This document shows, piece after piece, positions 49,745 to 59,166 of a stretch of DNA of 64,000 nt. The stretch covers positions 17,739 to 81,738 of the forward strand of contig NZ_AEWF01000008.1 of the NCBI RefSeq assembly GCF_000190415.1. Direction: 5' to 3'. How positions within the stretch are numbered: the first letter of the stretch is position 1; each line of letters begins with the position of its first letter. The notes beneath the pieces are model-generated. The model saw nothing but the letters and a program-made list of their open reading frames with translations. It was not told where the DNA came from and ran no database searches. Origin of the DNA: Candidatus Odyssella thessalonicensis L13. GTDB taxonomy: Bacteria; Pseudomonadota; Alphaproteobacteria; Paracaedibacterales; Paracaedibacteraceae. The position numbers and the translations under genes are program-made.

Positions 49745-50534
49745 CCTAATAAACATAAGCCTCGCTCTTGGTTTAACGATGCAAAGCGTTCACGCCGGAT
49801 CTTGGTATAGCGAGCCGCCGAAAGGATGGCTTTGGTATAAAAAGATAGCCAAGCCCAAGAAAGTCATCAAGGAAGAAGCTGCCTCCAAGCCTCCATTGAC
49901 AGCGCCAGCGCCAGAAAAACCTGTTACTTACCGGGATCGGTTGAAGCAGTCGCAAGAGCAGTTTGAAGAGATTCAAGCAAAAGCGGTCATGGAGCCAACG
50001 TTAGCTAATGTCCAGAATTTGTATCGGGCTCAGAATGTCATGATGGATCAAGCGACCGTCTTTGAAAAGTTATGGATGTTGGCCTCCCTTCTTGATGCTC
50101 AAGGGTACCGGGAATCGGATCAGCCCTTTCCCCTCCACCGCAAAATCTATCAAGAAAAAGAAGAAAAGCAGCTCGATCGTCAGATCAAGCAAATGACCCG
50201 CCAATTTGGCCTCTTCTTTGTCTTTAAACAGGACTGCCCCTATTGTCATGAATTTGCTCCGATTGTGCGCCAATTTATTGATCAGTATGGCTTTGAGTAT
50301 AAGGCGATCTCTCCGCAAGGCCAGCGTTTGCCCGCTTTTCCGGATGCCGTGGCTGACAACGGCACGATCCAGATCCTTAACCCCGAAGGCATCTACCCTG
50401 CCTTATTTCTGGTCAACCCGACCACCCGAGACGTCATTCCTCTTGCAAGAGGCTTAGTCAACCTCTCGGAACTGCGCGAGAACATGAAAATTATTATCGA
50501 TTCTTTGAAAGGAGCCCCTTATGGCCGTCCATAA
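49731..50534 (+). CDS. traF: F-type conjugation protein TraF with a CxxC site
   Basis: The 267-residue exported protein (signal ending near HAGSWY) belongs to the TraF family with a thioredoxin-like domain at about 150-255. FFVFKQDCPYCHEFAPIVRQ carries a Cys-Pro-Tyr-Cys redox motif. F-plasmid TraF lacks that motif and relies on TrbB; here both roles may be joined, and no trbB gene is seen. It probably forms disulfides in TraU, TraN and TraH. It overlaps traH by 14 bases. Confidence 0.9.
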   Translation: MVNSNLINISLALGLTMQSVHAGSWYSEPPKGWLWYKKIAKPKKVIKEEAASKPPLTAPAPEKPVTYRDRLKQSQEQFEEIQAKAVMEPTLANVQNLYRAQNVMMDQATVFEKLWMLASLLDAQGYRESDQPFPLHRKIYQEKEEKQLDRQIKQMTRQFGLFFVFKQDCPYCHEFAPIVRQFIDQYGFEYKAISPQGQRLPAFPDAVADNGTIQILNPEGIYPALFLVNPTTRDVIPLARGLVNLSELRENMKIIIDSLKGAPYGRP

Positions 50535-51860
50535 GCTCAAATCCCTATTCATAGCTGTTCTCCTCGCCACACCCGCTTGCGCCAATACCTTAGATAAGTT
50601 CTTTAAAAGCTTGGGGGGCACGTGAATCATTCGACTCCGGGAGCCTATCAGGACCAAGCGGCCGGGTATTATACGGGCGGTGGCTATGTTATGCGTCAGG
50701 GGAATACTTCCATCAATCCCATTAATATCAGTTTGCCCCGGTTTGGCATTGGGTGTAACAGTATCGATCTTTACTTTGGTTCCTTCTCTTTTATGAAAGG
50801 TGATGAGCTGGTCAAATTAGCCCGGCAGTTGGCCACAGGGATTCCCACCTATGCTTTTCAATTGTTCTTGAAAACTAAGGCGCCGCAAATTGAGAACCTA
50901 GTCGCTCAGCTGCGTAAGGTGGTTCAAGATTTGAATGGCATGATGTTAAATTCGTGTGAAGCTAGCCAACAGATTGTTGACGGGTTATGGCCCAAAGAGA
51001 CGGCTGCAAATGAGCATCTCTGCAAGCTTAAGACACAGGGGCAGGGGGGAAACAATGATTGGTATGCGGCGCGCAATCAGTGTTCCAAGCCAGGCTTTGC
51101 TAGCGATAAGGTGAATAATCTTCGCAATGAAACTGCTGATTTGTTGGTTGGCGAATATAATTTGGTGTGGCATGTCTTAAAAAAGATGCCTGACTACCGA
51201 GATAATGCAGAGCTGGCCTCCTTTATTATGTCAGTCACGGGTACCCTTATCTCGAAGCGTGACGGTGATCGTTATCGCTTAAAAATCATTGAACCGCGGG
51301 CGGATCAGAAAGATTTTATTGGGGCTTATTTGAAAGGAGGAGCAACCTCTAAGTTGGTTTGTGATGAATCTAACAAATGCCTTGCCCCTTATGCTCGTCA
51401 AGTTACCATTGAAGATCATGCGTCTTCAGCCCAGCCGACAATGAAAGCAAAGGTCATGGAAAAGATCCGACATCTGCGAGAGAAATATATATCCAAAGGA
51501 TCTATCACCGATGAAGAAATTGGCTTCTTAAATGACTCGGTGAACTTGCCGGTCTATAAGTACATTCAAGTCAGTGTGGCGGCCGGGACTCAATTTATGA
51601 TGCAAGACACGGCCGAGTATATTGCGGCCGGCGTCTTACTCACCCAGTTCGATCGCGTCATGACCGAGGTCATTGAAGCCATTGACGCTTTACAAAAAAT
51701 CCAGCTCGAAGATACTGCGATCGCTCAGTTCAAGCAGAACCTGCAACAAGCTCGTGGCCGGGTGCAATCTCTTCTGATTGGGGCTAACAATGGCTCTCTT
51801 TATAACTTTAATCAGACCATTGAGGCCATTGAACGGTCAATTATTGCTAGAAACACTTAA
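50521..51860 (+). CDS. traH: F-type conjugation protein TraH, frameshifted near its signal peptide
   Basis: The ATG at 50521 opens a signal peptide (MAVHKLKSLFIAVLLATPAC) and DKFFKSLGG, then the frame reaches TGA at 50623-50625. The main body (about 410 codons) lies in another frame from 50622 on: NHSTPGAYQDQAAGYYTGGG, then RFGIGCNSIDLYFGSFSFMK and a coiled C-terminal part. The junction is a run of six G at 50613-50618, and one extra G would restore a single 446-residue TraH. It may be a sequencing or assembly error, a recent mutation, or a programmed slip. TraH is needed for pilus assembly, so if real, the mutation would block transfer. Confidence 0.85.
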
Positions 51861-51874
51861 AGGTAGGCATCACT

Positions 51875-54643
51875 ATGGACTACAGTTTATATGTTTATGG
51901 GGGCGGCGAGATCCTGTGGAAAGTTTTCAATGGAATTGCGCTTCTATTTAAAAGTGATAACCCTTATTTTACTTCCCTGGGCAAGTTAACTATGGGCATT
52001 GGGCTGCTTTATGTGGCGGCGCGGGCTATTCCGCGTGCGTCCTTTCCCATCTTCTTCCGCAGCTGGTTCTTGCCGACCTTGCTTCTAGTCACCTTATTTT
52101 TTGGCCCGAAAGCGAGTGTTCATATCATTGATAAGGTTGACTCAGATTTTCAATATTCCAAGGTTGATAATATCCCGGTGGGGATCGCGGCTGTGGCCTC
52201 GATGTCAACCCATCTGGCCACTTACCTCTCTGAAGCGGTCGAATCTGCTTTTGAATGTAGTGATGCCGAGCGCTTTTCAAAGGTGGGCCCGATGTTCGGG
52301 GCTAAATTAATTTATGCCGCGCATCAATTAACAATTAAAGACCCCTTAATGCGACAAAACCTGAAGGATTTTACCTATCAATGTTTTGCTTGGCCTTATA
52401 TCTTTTCAAATTTAGAGCCGGGATCCCGAGCCGCCTTAGAAAGTGAAGATATGGTGGGCTTTGTCGAAACCAATGCCCATCCGATGTTAGGAGTCTATTG
52501 GCGCGAGCCAGATGGACGGAGTACCTTTGTCAATTGTCGTGAGTGCGCACGCCGAGTCCGAGAAGTGATTCCTATTGAAGTGGAAACCGGTCTGCAATCC
52601 CTCGCCAGTAAACTTTTTAATACCAAGCAAGATCTGACAAAAGCGACTCGCCGCCTGCAACACTATTCAGGAGAAGCGTGGCAGAAAATTGCCAATACGA
52701 CCAGCTCCTTTGCTAACCTTATTCAGCAAGAACTCATGCTCAATACCTATCGTCAATCTTTGGAGGATAAACGAGATGAAAAGCAATTGGGCCGGTCTAA
52801 CTTTGAATTAACCCAGCTCAATGCGGCACGGGGGCAGTCCTTTCAAAATGAGTCTTTCCTGATTAAGGCTGCTTTAGCCGGGACGAATATTCCCACCCTT
52901 CATAGCATCTTTATGGCCATTGCTTTAATTTACTTTACGATTATGGCCCCCATGACCTTTTTGCCGGGAGGAATGAGCTGGGTAGCGACCTGGGTTAAAG
53001 TTATGATTTGGCTTGCCAGCTGGCCAGTTTTATTTAGTGTGCTCAATTGTTTGGGGTACATGTTTGCCGGTCAAGCAGCCCGGTCTGCCTTAATCGGCTA
53101 TGGCGACGGCTTAAATGTCCTCACGCAAAATGGATTAGCCGATGCCGCTTATACGGCCTACTGTTGGGTCATGGGGTTGCAATATTCGGTGCCGTTTGTC
53201 TCGTGGGCCTTAATTTCAAAAGCGGGCGGTTATGCTTTTTCCCAGCTTTCCTCTTCCTTAACTCAAACCGGCGAGTCTTTTGCCAGCAAAGCCGGACAAG
53301 AGAGTGTGGATGGCAATGTCTCTTTTGACACGCAAAGTCTTCATAATAAATCGGTGGCCAATACACAAATGGCGCAACAGCAGCTCGGGGGCTCTTTTAA
53401 TTATGGGTCTCGTTTTGATGATGGCAAACTAGCGACGCTGCATGGTCCCAACGGTTCCCTTGTGGCTCAAGAACATCAGCATAGCTTTTCGACCAATCTC
53501 AGCCAAAATGACAGCTTCAGCAAAATGGCCGCTTGGCAAAGCCAGGAGATGCAAAATGCCGCCCATCAAGAAGGGGTTAATATGCAAAAATCGGTGAGCT
53601 TAGGGACCCAAGAGTTGGCTAGCTTTGCTAAAAGTGTGGCTGACAATAAAGGCACTCAGGAAAACTTTGGCACGGCTGAATCAGCTAACTTACACAAGCA
53701 AATGCAAGATCTAAGAGCAATTTCGGATAAGTACGCAGCTGATAATCAGATCAATAAACAGGTTGCTTTTGATGCCATGGTGGGGGCAGGGCTTGGCAAA
53801 ATGTTTGGGTTAAGTGCGAATGCCAACTTTAAAACAGGTTCCCTCGATAATGAAATGGTTACAAAGGCTCAAAATAGTGAGGCGGGTAAACAATTTAGTG
53901 AGGGACTGCAACATGCGATCAATTATGCCCTCGATAATAAGGCCTCGATCGGAAAGACGTTTAACACGCAATCTCTTGATCAAGCTCAAGCGCATTTTAA
54001 CAAAGCTCAAGTCCATAGTGACAGCATGTCCGCTCACTTATCCAGGTCACAATCTCTAAGTGAAATGGCGAGCCGCAGCCGTCAAAGCGGGATCAGCTCA
54101 ACCTCGAATACAAATGAGGCGATGGTCGAGCGAGTTGCCCAACAATTTGGTGGCGACAAGCTCGCGGCTATTCAATACTTGGCTGCCCATCCTGAAGCCG
54201 CCCAACAAGAGAGTGGTAGCCTTATCAGTAGCACGGCACAACCGCTGTCAAGTAGCCGAGGTGAGCAACAGAAACTTCAAGAACTTTATCAGGCCGATAA
54301 ACATAAGATGGGCCCGGCGCCTACCCGTAATGCAGACTTAGATGCCATGCGAGCCAGCCATAACTTGGCGCAGCAAGAAAAAGATCTCGATACCCAAATC
54401 GCTGAGAAGCGAGGGGCAACCAAAACTGAGCTCGGCACGGCACAAGGGCAAACTTGGAAACGTAAGTCGCAGATGGCGGCGCAGCATACATTTGCTGATC
54501 AAACCTATGAGCGAGAAAAAGATAAAAGCCTAGTTGGGAAATCGATGGAAAAGGTGGCGACTAATATCGGTGAGTCGACCACCATAAAAACTATTAGCAA
54601 TACAGTTCAAAGCTTGATTGGCCCTGATAAAGGTAAAAAATGA
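51875..54643 (+). CDS. traG: TraG, mating-pair stabilisation and assembly protein
   Basis: The 922-residue inner-membrane protein has hydrophobic segments in its N-terminal half (about residues 30-75 and 340-460) and a hydrophilic, Gln/Ser-rich C-terminal half of about 450 residues with repeated short helices. F TraG has the same layout. It acts in pilus assembly, mating-pair stabilisation and entry exclusion. It is followed convergently by a minus-strand membrane gene, where F carries traS. Confidence 0.9.
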   Translation: MDYSLYVYGGGEILWKVFNGIALLFKSDNPYFTSLGKLTMGIGLLYVAARAIPRASFPIFFRSWFLPTLLLVTLFFGPKASVHIIDKVDSDFQYSKVDNIPVGIAAVASMSTHLATYLSEAVESAFECSDAERFSKVGPMFGAKLIYAAHQLTIKDPLMRQNLKDFTYQCFAWPYIFSNLEPGSRAALESEDMVGFVETNAHPMLGVYWREPDGRSTFVNCRECARRVREVIPIEVETGLQSLASKLFNTKQDLTKATRRLQHYSGEAWQKIANTTSSFANLIQQELMLNTYRQSLEDKRDEKQLGRSNFELTQLNAARGQSFQNESFLIKAALAGTNIPTLHSIFMAIALIYFTIMAPMTFLPGGMSWVATWVKVMIWLASWPVLFSVLNCLGYMFAGQAARSALIGYGDGLNVLTQNGLADAAYTAYCWVMGLQYSVPFVSWALISKAGGYAFSQLSSSLTQTGESFASKAGQESVDGNVSFDTQSLHNKSVANTQMAQQQLGGSFNYGSRFDDGKLATLHGPNGSLVAQEHQHSFSTNLSQNDSFSKMAAWQSQEMQNAAHQEGVNMQKSVSLGTQELASFAKSVADNKGTQENFGTAESANLHKQMQDLRAISDKYAADNQINKQVAFDAMVGAGLGKMFGLSANANFKTGSLDNEMVTKAQNSEAGKQFSEGLQHAINYALDNKASIGKTFNTQSLDQAQAHFNKAQVHSDSMSAHLSRSQSLSEMASRSRQSGISSTSNTNEAMVERVAQQFGGDKLAAIQYLAAHPEAAQQESGSLISSTAQPLSSSRGEQQKLQELYQADKHKMGPAPTRNADLDAMRASHNLAQQEKDLDTQIAEKRGATKTELGTAQGQTWKRKSQMAAQHTFADQTYEREKDKSLVGKSMEKVATNIGESTTIKTISNTVQSLIGPDKGKK

Positions 54644-54657
54644 TAATGGGATCAACT

Positions 54658-55320
54658 TTACTTAGATGTATAATTAATAGAGCTAGGATTGAAATATCCC
54701 ATTGGATTTTTTGGGTCGCAAAGGTCGGTGATAGAATCCTTATAAGGATTATACTGTTCAGGCTCTTGAGGCGCGCCCCATACAAAATTTGCATACGGAG
54801 ATTTAAGAATTCTAAAGCAAAGCATGGGGCCCCAGAAAAGAGTCATCAAGGTAGCATACATAATAAAGAGATCCGACATAAAAAGCTGGGGCTCTTTAAA
54901 AGACTCAAAGACCGCCCAGGCCAAAGCGATCGCCAAAAGAATGCGTTTGGCGGTCAGCATGATCTTTACATACTGATCGATCTGATCACGGGTCATTTTC
55001 TTCCACTCAAGGAAGGCTTCACTAACTTGGCCCGATTCTTTATAACCTCGATAGGAAAAGAACCACCAATCCCAGAAGACCCTGGCCACAGGATAGATAG
55101 CCAAGCCGTAAGTTCCTTCTTGCATCAACAAAGCTGCTCCCAAAGCGCAGAAGAGGGAGCGATTGAAACCCTTTTGACCATACAATTGGATCTTATCAAG
55201 CTGACGTGCTTTAAAGTTTGCAAAACTTATAAAAGCCATACTATCTATTCCTTTCCCTCTCTCAAGTTTGCCCAGATCTTGAAGCATCTGTCGATTAAAC
55301 TCAAGAGTCCTTTTGGTCAT
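54658..55320 (-). CDS. membrane protein at the traS position, possible entry-exclusion factor
   Basis: The 220-residue inner-membrane protein has three or four hydrophobic helices (about residues 52-70, 78-90, 127-142 and 150-165). I recognise no family. F carries the entry-exclusion gene traS, a small inner-membrane protein, between traG and traD, and this gene sits at the same place but on the opposite strand. It overlaps the preceding RHH gene by 20 bases, so the two are one transcription unit. Its function is inferred only from position and topology. Confidence 0.55.
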   Translation of the reverse strand: MTKRTLEFNRQMLQDLGKLERGKGIDSMAFISFANFKARQLDKIQLYGQKGFNRSLFCALGAALLMQEGTYGLAIYPVARVFWDWWFFSYRGYKESGQVSEAFLEWKKMTRDQIDQYVKIMLTAKRILLAIALAWAVFESFKEPQLFMSDLFIMYATLMTLFWGPMLCFRILKSPYANFVWGAPQEPEQYNPYKDSITDLCDPKNPMGYFNPSSINYTSK

Positions 55321-55528
55321 CGCTCAATTTTAGCATTTTTTCAACCTCCTCAGGAGAATACCGAAGATCTAGTTTCTCATAAAATGCCTCGATTACAAGA
55401 TAGTCTTCTTGCTCATTCAAGAATTGCTCAATGGCTTGCTTTACATAATAGCTTTTACTGCGATTGGTTTTCTCCGCTAAAACTTTCAACCGATCATCCA
55501 ACTCTTTGGAAAGACGAACACCTAACAT
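55301..55528 (-). CDS. CopG/RHH-family regulator
   Basis: The 75-residue protein matches ribbon-helix-helix antitoxin-type regulators: LGVRLSKELDDRLKVLAEKT, then NRSKSYYVKQAIEQFLNEQE, followed by an acidic tail (RYSPEEVEKMLKLSDDQKDS). It is preceded by AAAGGGG. Such proteins usually pair with a RelE-like toxin, but here the next gene codes for a membrane protein. It probably represses its own two-gene unit. Confidence 0.82.
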   Translation of the reverse strand: MLGVRLSKELDDRLKVLAEKTNRSKSYYVKQAIEQFLNEQEDYLVIEAFYEKLDLRYSPEEVEKMLKLSDDQKDS

Positions 55529-55630
55529 TTTTAAACCCCTTTTTCGGATTCCATTATACCGGTGTATTACAGTGTTTTACAAGAATTAACAATGATTTAC
55601 AGTTGACCATTTCATTAGGAAAACCGCTGC

Positions 55631-56611
55631 ATGCAAGATTATCGTGACTATTATCGCTTTCTCAACCGAGAGTTGACTCTAAAAATCAGTGATCTAGCTT
55701 TTGAGCTTCTCGGCGAGCCAACATTCAAAAAACCAACAGAATGGCGCTATGGGCAAAAAGGAAGCTTATCCATTACTATAGGAGGCCCTCATCAAGGGCG
55801 CTTTTATGATTTTGAGAGCGGGACTCATGGAAGTGCGCTCGACTTAATTAGTCGCGTTAAAGCAATTTATGGCAGAGACTTATGTCACTGGGCACGAGAT
55901 TGGCTTGGCATAAGGCATACACCTGAATGGTCGCTCGTATTGCCGGTGCCGTCGGGTGCGTTGAAGCCTGATTTTGATCGACCCCCTTTAAGTTTTCTGG
56001 TAGCAGGTCGAAAAGTTAAAGCTATGCATCCTTATCGCTCCCTTTCCGGCGACCTTTTAGGGTATGTGGTCCGCTTAGAAGATTCTCAGGGCAATAAGAT
56101 TACCCCCACATTAACTTATCATCTCTCTCAAGAGGGCCAAGAAAGTTGGCGGTGGAAAGGCTTTGGCGAACCACGAACCCCTTATGGATTAGAAAAATTA
56201 AAAGAGACGTCGCAGATCATTCTTATTGTGGAGGGCGAAAAGACCGCAGATGCCGCTCAGGCTTTGTTGCCGCAGTTCCATGTTTTGACCTGGGTCGGGG
56301 GGGCTAAAGCTGTTTTAAAAACAGATTGGACCGCTTTAAAAGGGCGATCTGTAATTTTGTGGCCTGATTATGATCGCCCTGGGTTTGAGGCTATGTGTCA
56401 TCTTCAAAAACATCTGTTGACTCTTGGAGTGCAAAGCATCAGTAGGGTGCGGCTGCCTAAGACAACACCCCCTAAGTGGGACCTTGCAGATCCATTGCCG
56501 TCTGCATGGATTGCAGAGTACCTGGCGGTGTCTCTTGATCCCCGGCAGAGCTTATCGCTGCAGATTGTCCCTTCTCTTATTCCTCTTTCTTCATCGGAGA
56601 TTCCTCAATGA
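55631..56611 (+). CDS. Toprim-domain primase-like protein
   Basis: The 326-residue protein has a primase-type zinc-free N-terminus (YGQKGSLSITIGGPHQGRFY, then DFESGTHGSALDLISRVKAI). A Toprim domain lies at about 185-260: IILIVEGEKTADAAQALLPQ with the conserved Glu, and VILWPDYDRPGFEAMCHLQK with the Asp-x-Asp pair. The family occurs on conjugative plasmids and helps to start lagging-strand synthesis in the recipient. It lies between traG and traD and overlaps traD by four bases. Confidence 0.82.
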   Translation: MQDYRDYYRFLNRELTLKISDLAFELLGEPTFKKPTEWRYGQKGSLSITIGGPHQGRFYDFESGTHGSALDLISRVKAIYGRDLCHWARDWLGIRHTPEWSLVLPVPSGALKPDFDRPPLSFLVAGRKVKAMHPYRSLSGDLLGYVVRLEDSQGNKITPTLTYHLSQEGQESWRWKGFGEPRTPYGLEKLKETSQIILIVEGEKTADAAQALLPQFHVLTWVGGAKAVLKTDWTALKGRSVILWPDYDRPGFEAMCHLQKHLLTLGVQSISRVRLPKTTPPKWDLADPLPSAWIAEYLAVSLDPRQSLSLQIVPSLIPLSSSEIPQ

Positions 56612-58359
56612 GCTTAATCAAGAAATTTACCCAAGGCGGCCAAGTCACGCTCCATAATGTCCGCATGCTCCGCCAAGTGCTCTCAGTAACCCTTTTGGCT
56701 TGTGCGATAATAGGAGGGGGCTTTTTTAGTTATAAAACCTATAACGCTCATACCATATATGAATGGAATGCTTTTAAGTCCTACCTTGAAGCCCAGCTTA
56801 AAACAATCCTTCCTTTTGTCGATAAGAATAAAGCGACCCAGATCATTTTATTCTCTCCGGGGCGCCCGCAAAGGGTGAGGTCTTTGGCCATTCTTCAGCA
56901 TCCCTGGGTTCAGGAGCAAGTCGACCATATTAAAGCGACAGCTCTGAGTCATTTCTTCCAGACTTTATGGGTTATGATCGGCACGTTTGCGTTGTTTATC
57001 CGTTTTTGGAGCTGGCGGGGACGGATTGGAAGTGAAAAAGAAATCCTTTCAGGCACGCAAGTTGTGGAGGGGAATCTTCTTAAAAAGCTTGTTAAGTCAA
57101 ATAAAGAAGCCTCGGATATTAAGCTTGCAAACGTTCCCTTAATCAAAAATAAGGAATTACAGCATCTGTTGATTGTCGGGACGACGGGGGCAGGGAAATC
57201 AAATTGCATTCATGAGCTTCTTCAACAAATACGGGATAAGAAGCAACGCGCCATTATTGTGGATGTCACCGGCAGCTTTATTGAGAAGTATTATCGCCCG
57301 GGCGTCGATAAAATTCTGAATCCCCTCGATAAACGTTCAGAAAGTTGGACAATCTGGGCGGATTGTACAGCTCCGTATCATTATGAAGCTTTAGCCGCGG
57401 CCTTCGTCCCCACTAAGCAAGAAGATGACTTTTGGGTCAATTCGGCTCGAACCTTGTTTGTAACCACAGCTTTACAATTAAAAGCAAGGCAGCAGACCAG
57501 TATCCAAGAATTCCTTATTTATTCTATTCTAGCCCCCTTACACGTGGCTGCTGATTTCTATTTAGGAACCCCGGCAGGGGCTTTTATCAATCAGCAAGGG
57601 GATAAAATGAGTTTAAGTGTCCGGGCGACTCTAGCTGCCAATATCAAATGCTTAGAATGGTTGAAGGAAACCTCGAAGCCGTTTTCGATCCGCCAATGGA
57701 TCAGCCAGGACTCAGAAGAAGGGGAATGGCTTTTCCTAGCCTCAGTGCCAGAAATGCGAGAAGCTTTAAAGCCGTTGCTGACGGCTTGGGCGAGTATTGC
57801 GACTCAAGGATTATTGAGCTTGCCTCCCTCCTATGAGCGGCGATTATGGTTTATTATTGACGAGCTGCCGGCCTTAAAGAAGTTGCCTGATCTCCAGACG
57901 ATGTTGGCTGAAGCACGCAAATATGGCGGCTGCGCGGTGGTAGGAACCCAAGATATGTCGCTATTAGATGAGATTTATGGACACCATCTTGTAAAGTCAA
58001 TTACTAACTTATGCAGTACTAAGGTCGTTTTCCGCGTCGCAGGTGCGGACGTGGCTGATCGCGTTTCTAAATGGCTCGGCTCTCAAGAAGTTTCGGAATC
58101 CATCGAAAACATCTCTTATGGGGCCCATCAAATGCGTGATGGGGTCTCTCTCAATGATCAGCGGCGTGAGAAGGCAGCAATTAATGCTGACAAATTAATG
58201 AAATTGGCTGATCTGGAGGCCTATCTGAAATTGCCGGGCCATTATCCTGTAGGTCATGTCAAATTTAAGTATCATGACCTGCCAACTGTCGCTCCCTCCT
58301 TTGTTGCTCGTCCTAAGGATGAATTCGAGGCCACCAAAGTACAAGTTGTATCGATCTAA
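56608..58359 (+). CDS. traD: TraD-type coupling protein
   Basis: The 583-residue inner-membrane ATPase has two N-terminal membrane helices (about residues 20-42 and 112-133) and a VirD4/TraD NTPase core. Walker A is GTTGAGKSNCIHELLQQIRD near residue 192, and Walker B is LWFIIDELPALKKLPDLQTM near residue 413 with the following AVVGTQDMSLL. It brings the relaxase-DNA complex to the channel. F TraD has about 720 residues; the extra C-terminal tail that binds TraM is missing here. Confidence 0.92.
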   Translation: MSLIKKFTQGGQVTLHNVRMLRQVLSVTLLACAIIGGGFFSYKTYNAHTIYEWNAFKSYLEAQLKTILPFVDKNKATQIILFSPGRPQRVRSLAILQHPWVQEQVDHIKATALSHFFQTLWVMIGTFALFIRFWSWRGRIGSEKEILSGTQVVEGNLLKKLVKSNKEASDIKLANVPLIKNKELQHLLIVGTTGAGKSNCIHELLQQIRDKKQRAIIVDVTGSFIEKYYRPGVDKILNPLDKRSESWTIWADCTAPYHYEALAAAFVPTKQEDDFWVNSARTLFVTTALQLKARQQTSIQEFLIYSILAPLHVAADFYLGTPAGAFINQQGDKMSLSVRATLAANIKCLEWLKETSKPFSIRQWISQDSEEGEWLFLASVPEMREALKPLLTAWASIATQGLLSLPPSYERRLWFIIDELPALKKLPDLQTMLAEARKYGGCAVVGTQDMSLLDEIYGHHLVKSITNLCSTKVVFRVAGADVADRVSKWLGSQEVSESIENISYGAHQMRDGVSLNDQRREKAAINADKLMKLADLEAYLKLPGHYPVGHVKFKYHDLPTVAPSFVARPKDEFEATKVQVVSI

Positions 58360-58389
58360 TCCCCTTTTCCAAGAATGAGAGGCTAAGTT

Positions 58390-58569
58390 ATGATGAGACG
58401 GCGACACCTTAAAGATTATGTCTGGGGAGCTTTTGTCGCAGTTTGCCATCCCCTTGTCTTTTTAGGGGCTCTTTTCTTTGCTATGTGTGGGCTCCCCGTG
58501 TTTGAAGACTTAAGCGGAGGAATGGTCCGGCTTAATTTATGGATATACAGGGACCCAAAATACGTTTAA
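58390..58569 (+). CDS. 59-residue membrane peptide after traD
   Basis: An ATG with GAGAGG upstream opens a 59-codon frame 30 bases after the traD stop. A hydrophobic segment (AFVAVCHPLVFLGALFFAMC) gives one or two membrane crossings. It may be a small conjugation protein or the truncated beginning of a longer gene cut by the IS110-like insertion downstream. I recognise no family. Confidence 0.5.
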   Translation: MMRRRHLKDYVWGAFVAVCHPLVFLGALFFAMCGLPVFEDLSGGMVRLNLWIYRDPKYV

Positions 58570-58670
58570 TCAAATTAGCAGGTAGCCGTTCTCCTGTTTT
58601 AAAAGAAGGCATTTTGGGATCGCTCAGTGTATCATTTTTTTCTCGGTGCTCTGTATCATTTTATTTCTGG
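58570..58670. repeat. two near-identical 21-base direct repeats
   Basis: TGTATCATTT followed by a T-rich stretch and GGTG occurs twice, from 58628 and from 58652, with a 24-base period. They lie right before the transposase fragment and may be a relic of IS110-type target or end sequence. Confidence 0.45.
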
Positions 58671-59093
58671 TGGTGACACCTGGAATGCCAGTTAAGAGAA
58701 GATTATCAAAATTTGCAAACCATTCCAGGTATTGGGAAAACAACAGCTGTTGCCATTTTGGCGGAAATCCCTGAGCTATCATCCTTGGAAAATGCCAGAC
58801 AATTAGCCGCTTATGCAGGATTAACTCCGTCCCTCAGAAGCTCGGGAACCTCTCTTAAAGCTAAACCACGTTTGTCAAAAATCGGGGCAGCCTCCCTAAG
58901 AAAAGCTCTGTATTTTCCAGCAATCGTTTCTAAAAATCACAATCCATTTTTAAAAGAATTTTCTCAAAAGCTGGCACGAAAAGGAAAACATACCATGGTT
59001 ATTATTGGGGCCATTATGCGAAAACTTCTCCATATTTGTTTTGGAGTTCTAAAAAACAAAACACCATTTAATCCAAATATTTTAAAAATTTAA
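58671..59093 (+). pseudogene. IS110-family transposase, C-terminal fragment
   Basis: From just after an in-frame stop near 58668 the frame encodes about 140 residues containing the Transposase_20 domain: LQTIPGIGKTTAVAILAEIP, then LAAYAGLTPSLRSSGTSLKA, then IGAASLRKALYFPA and LARKGKHTMVIIGAIMRKLL. The N-terminal DEDD catalytic half (about 200 residues) is missing, so it is a dead remnant. It sits just downstream of the conjugation genes, where a relaxase gene would be expected. Confidence 0.82.
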
Positions 59094-59166
59094 CCCTTGA
59101 GTTTAAACACAGTATCAGACCCTCCTATGTGGCTCATATTATAAATTATACGCATAAAGCATAAGT

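Noticed and set aside
54640..55647. 335-codon plus-strand frame across the traS-position genes
   Set aside because: It is the reverse-strand shadow of the membrane-protein and RHH genes, which have clear ribosome sites and domain patterns on the minus strand.
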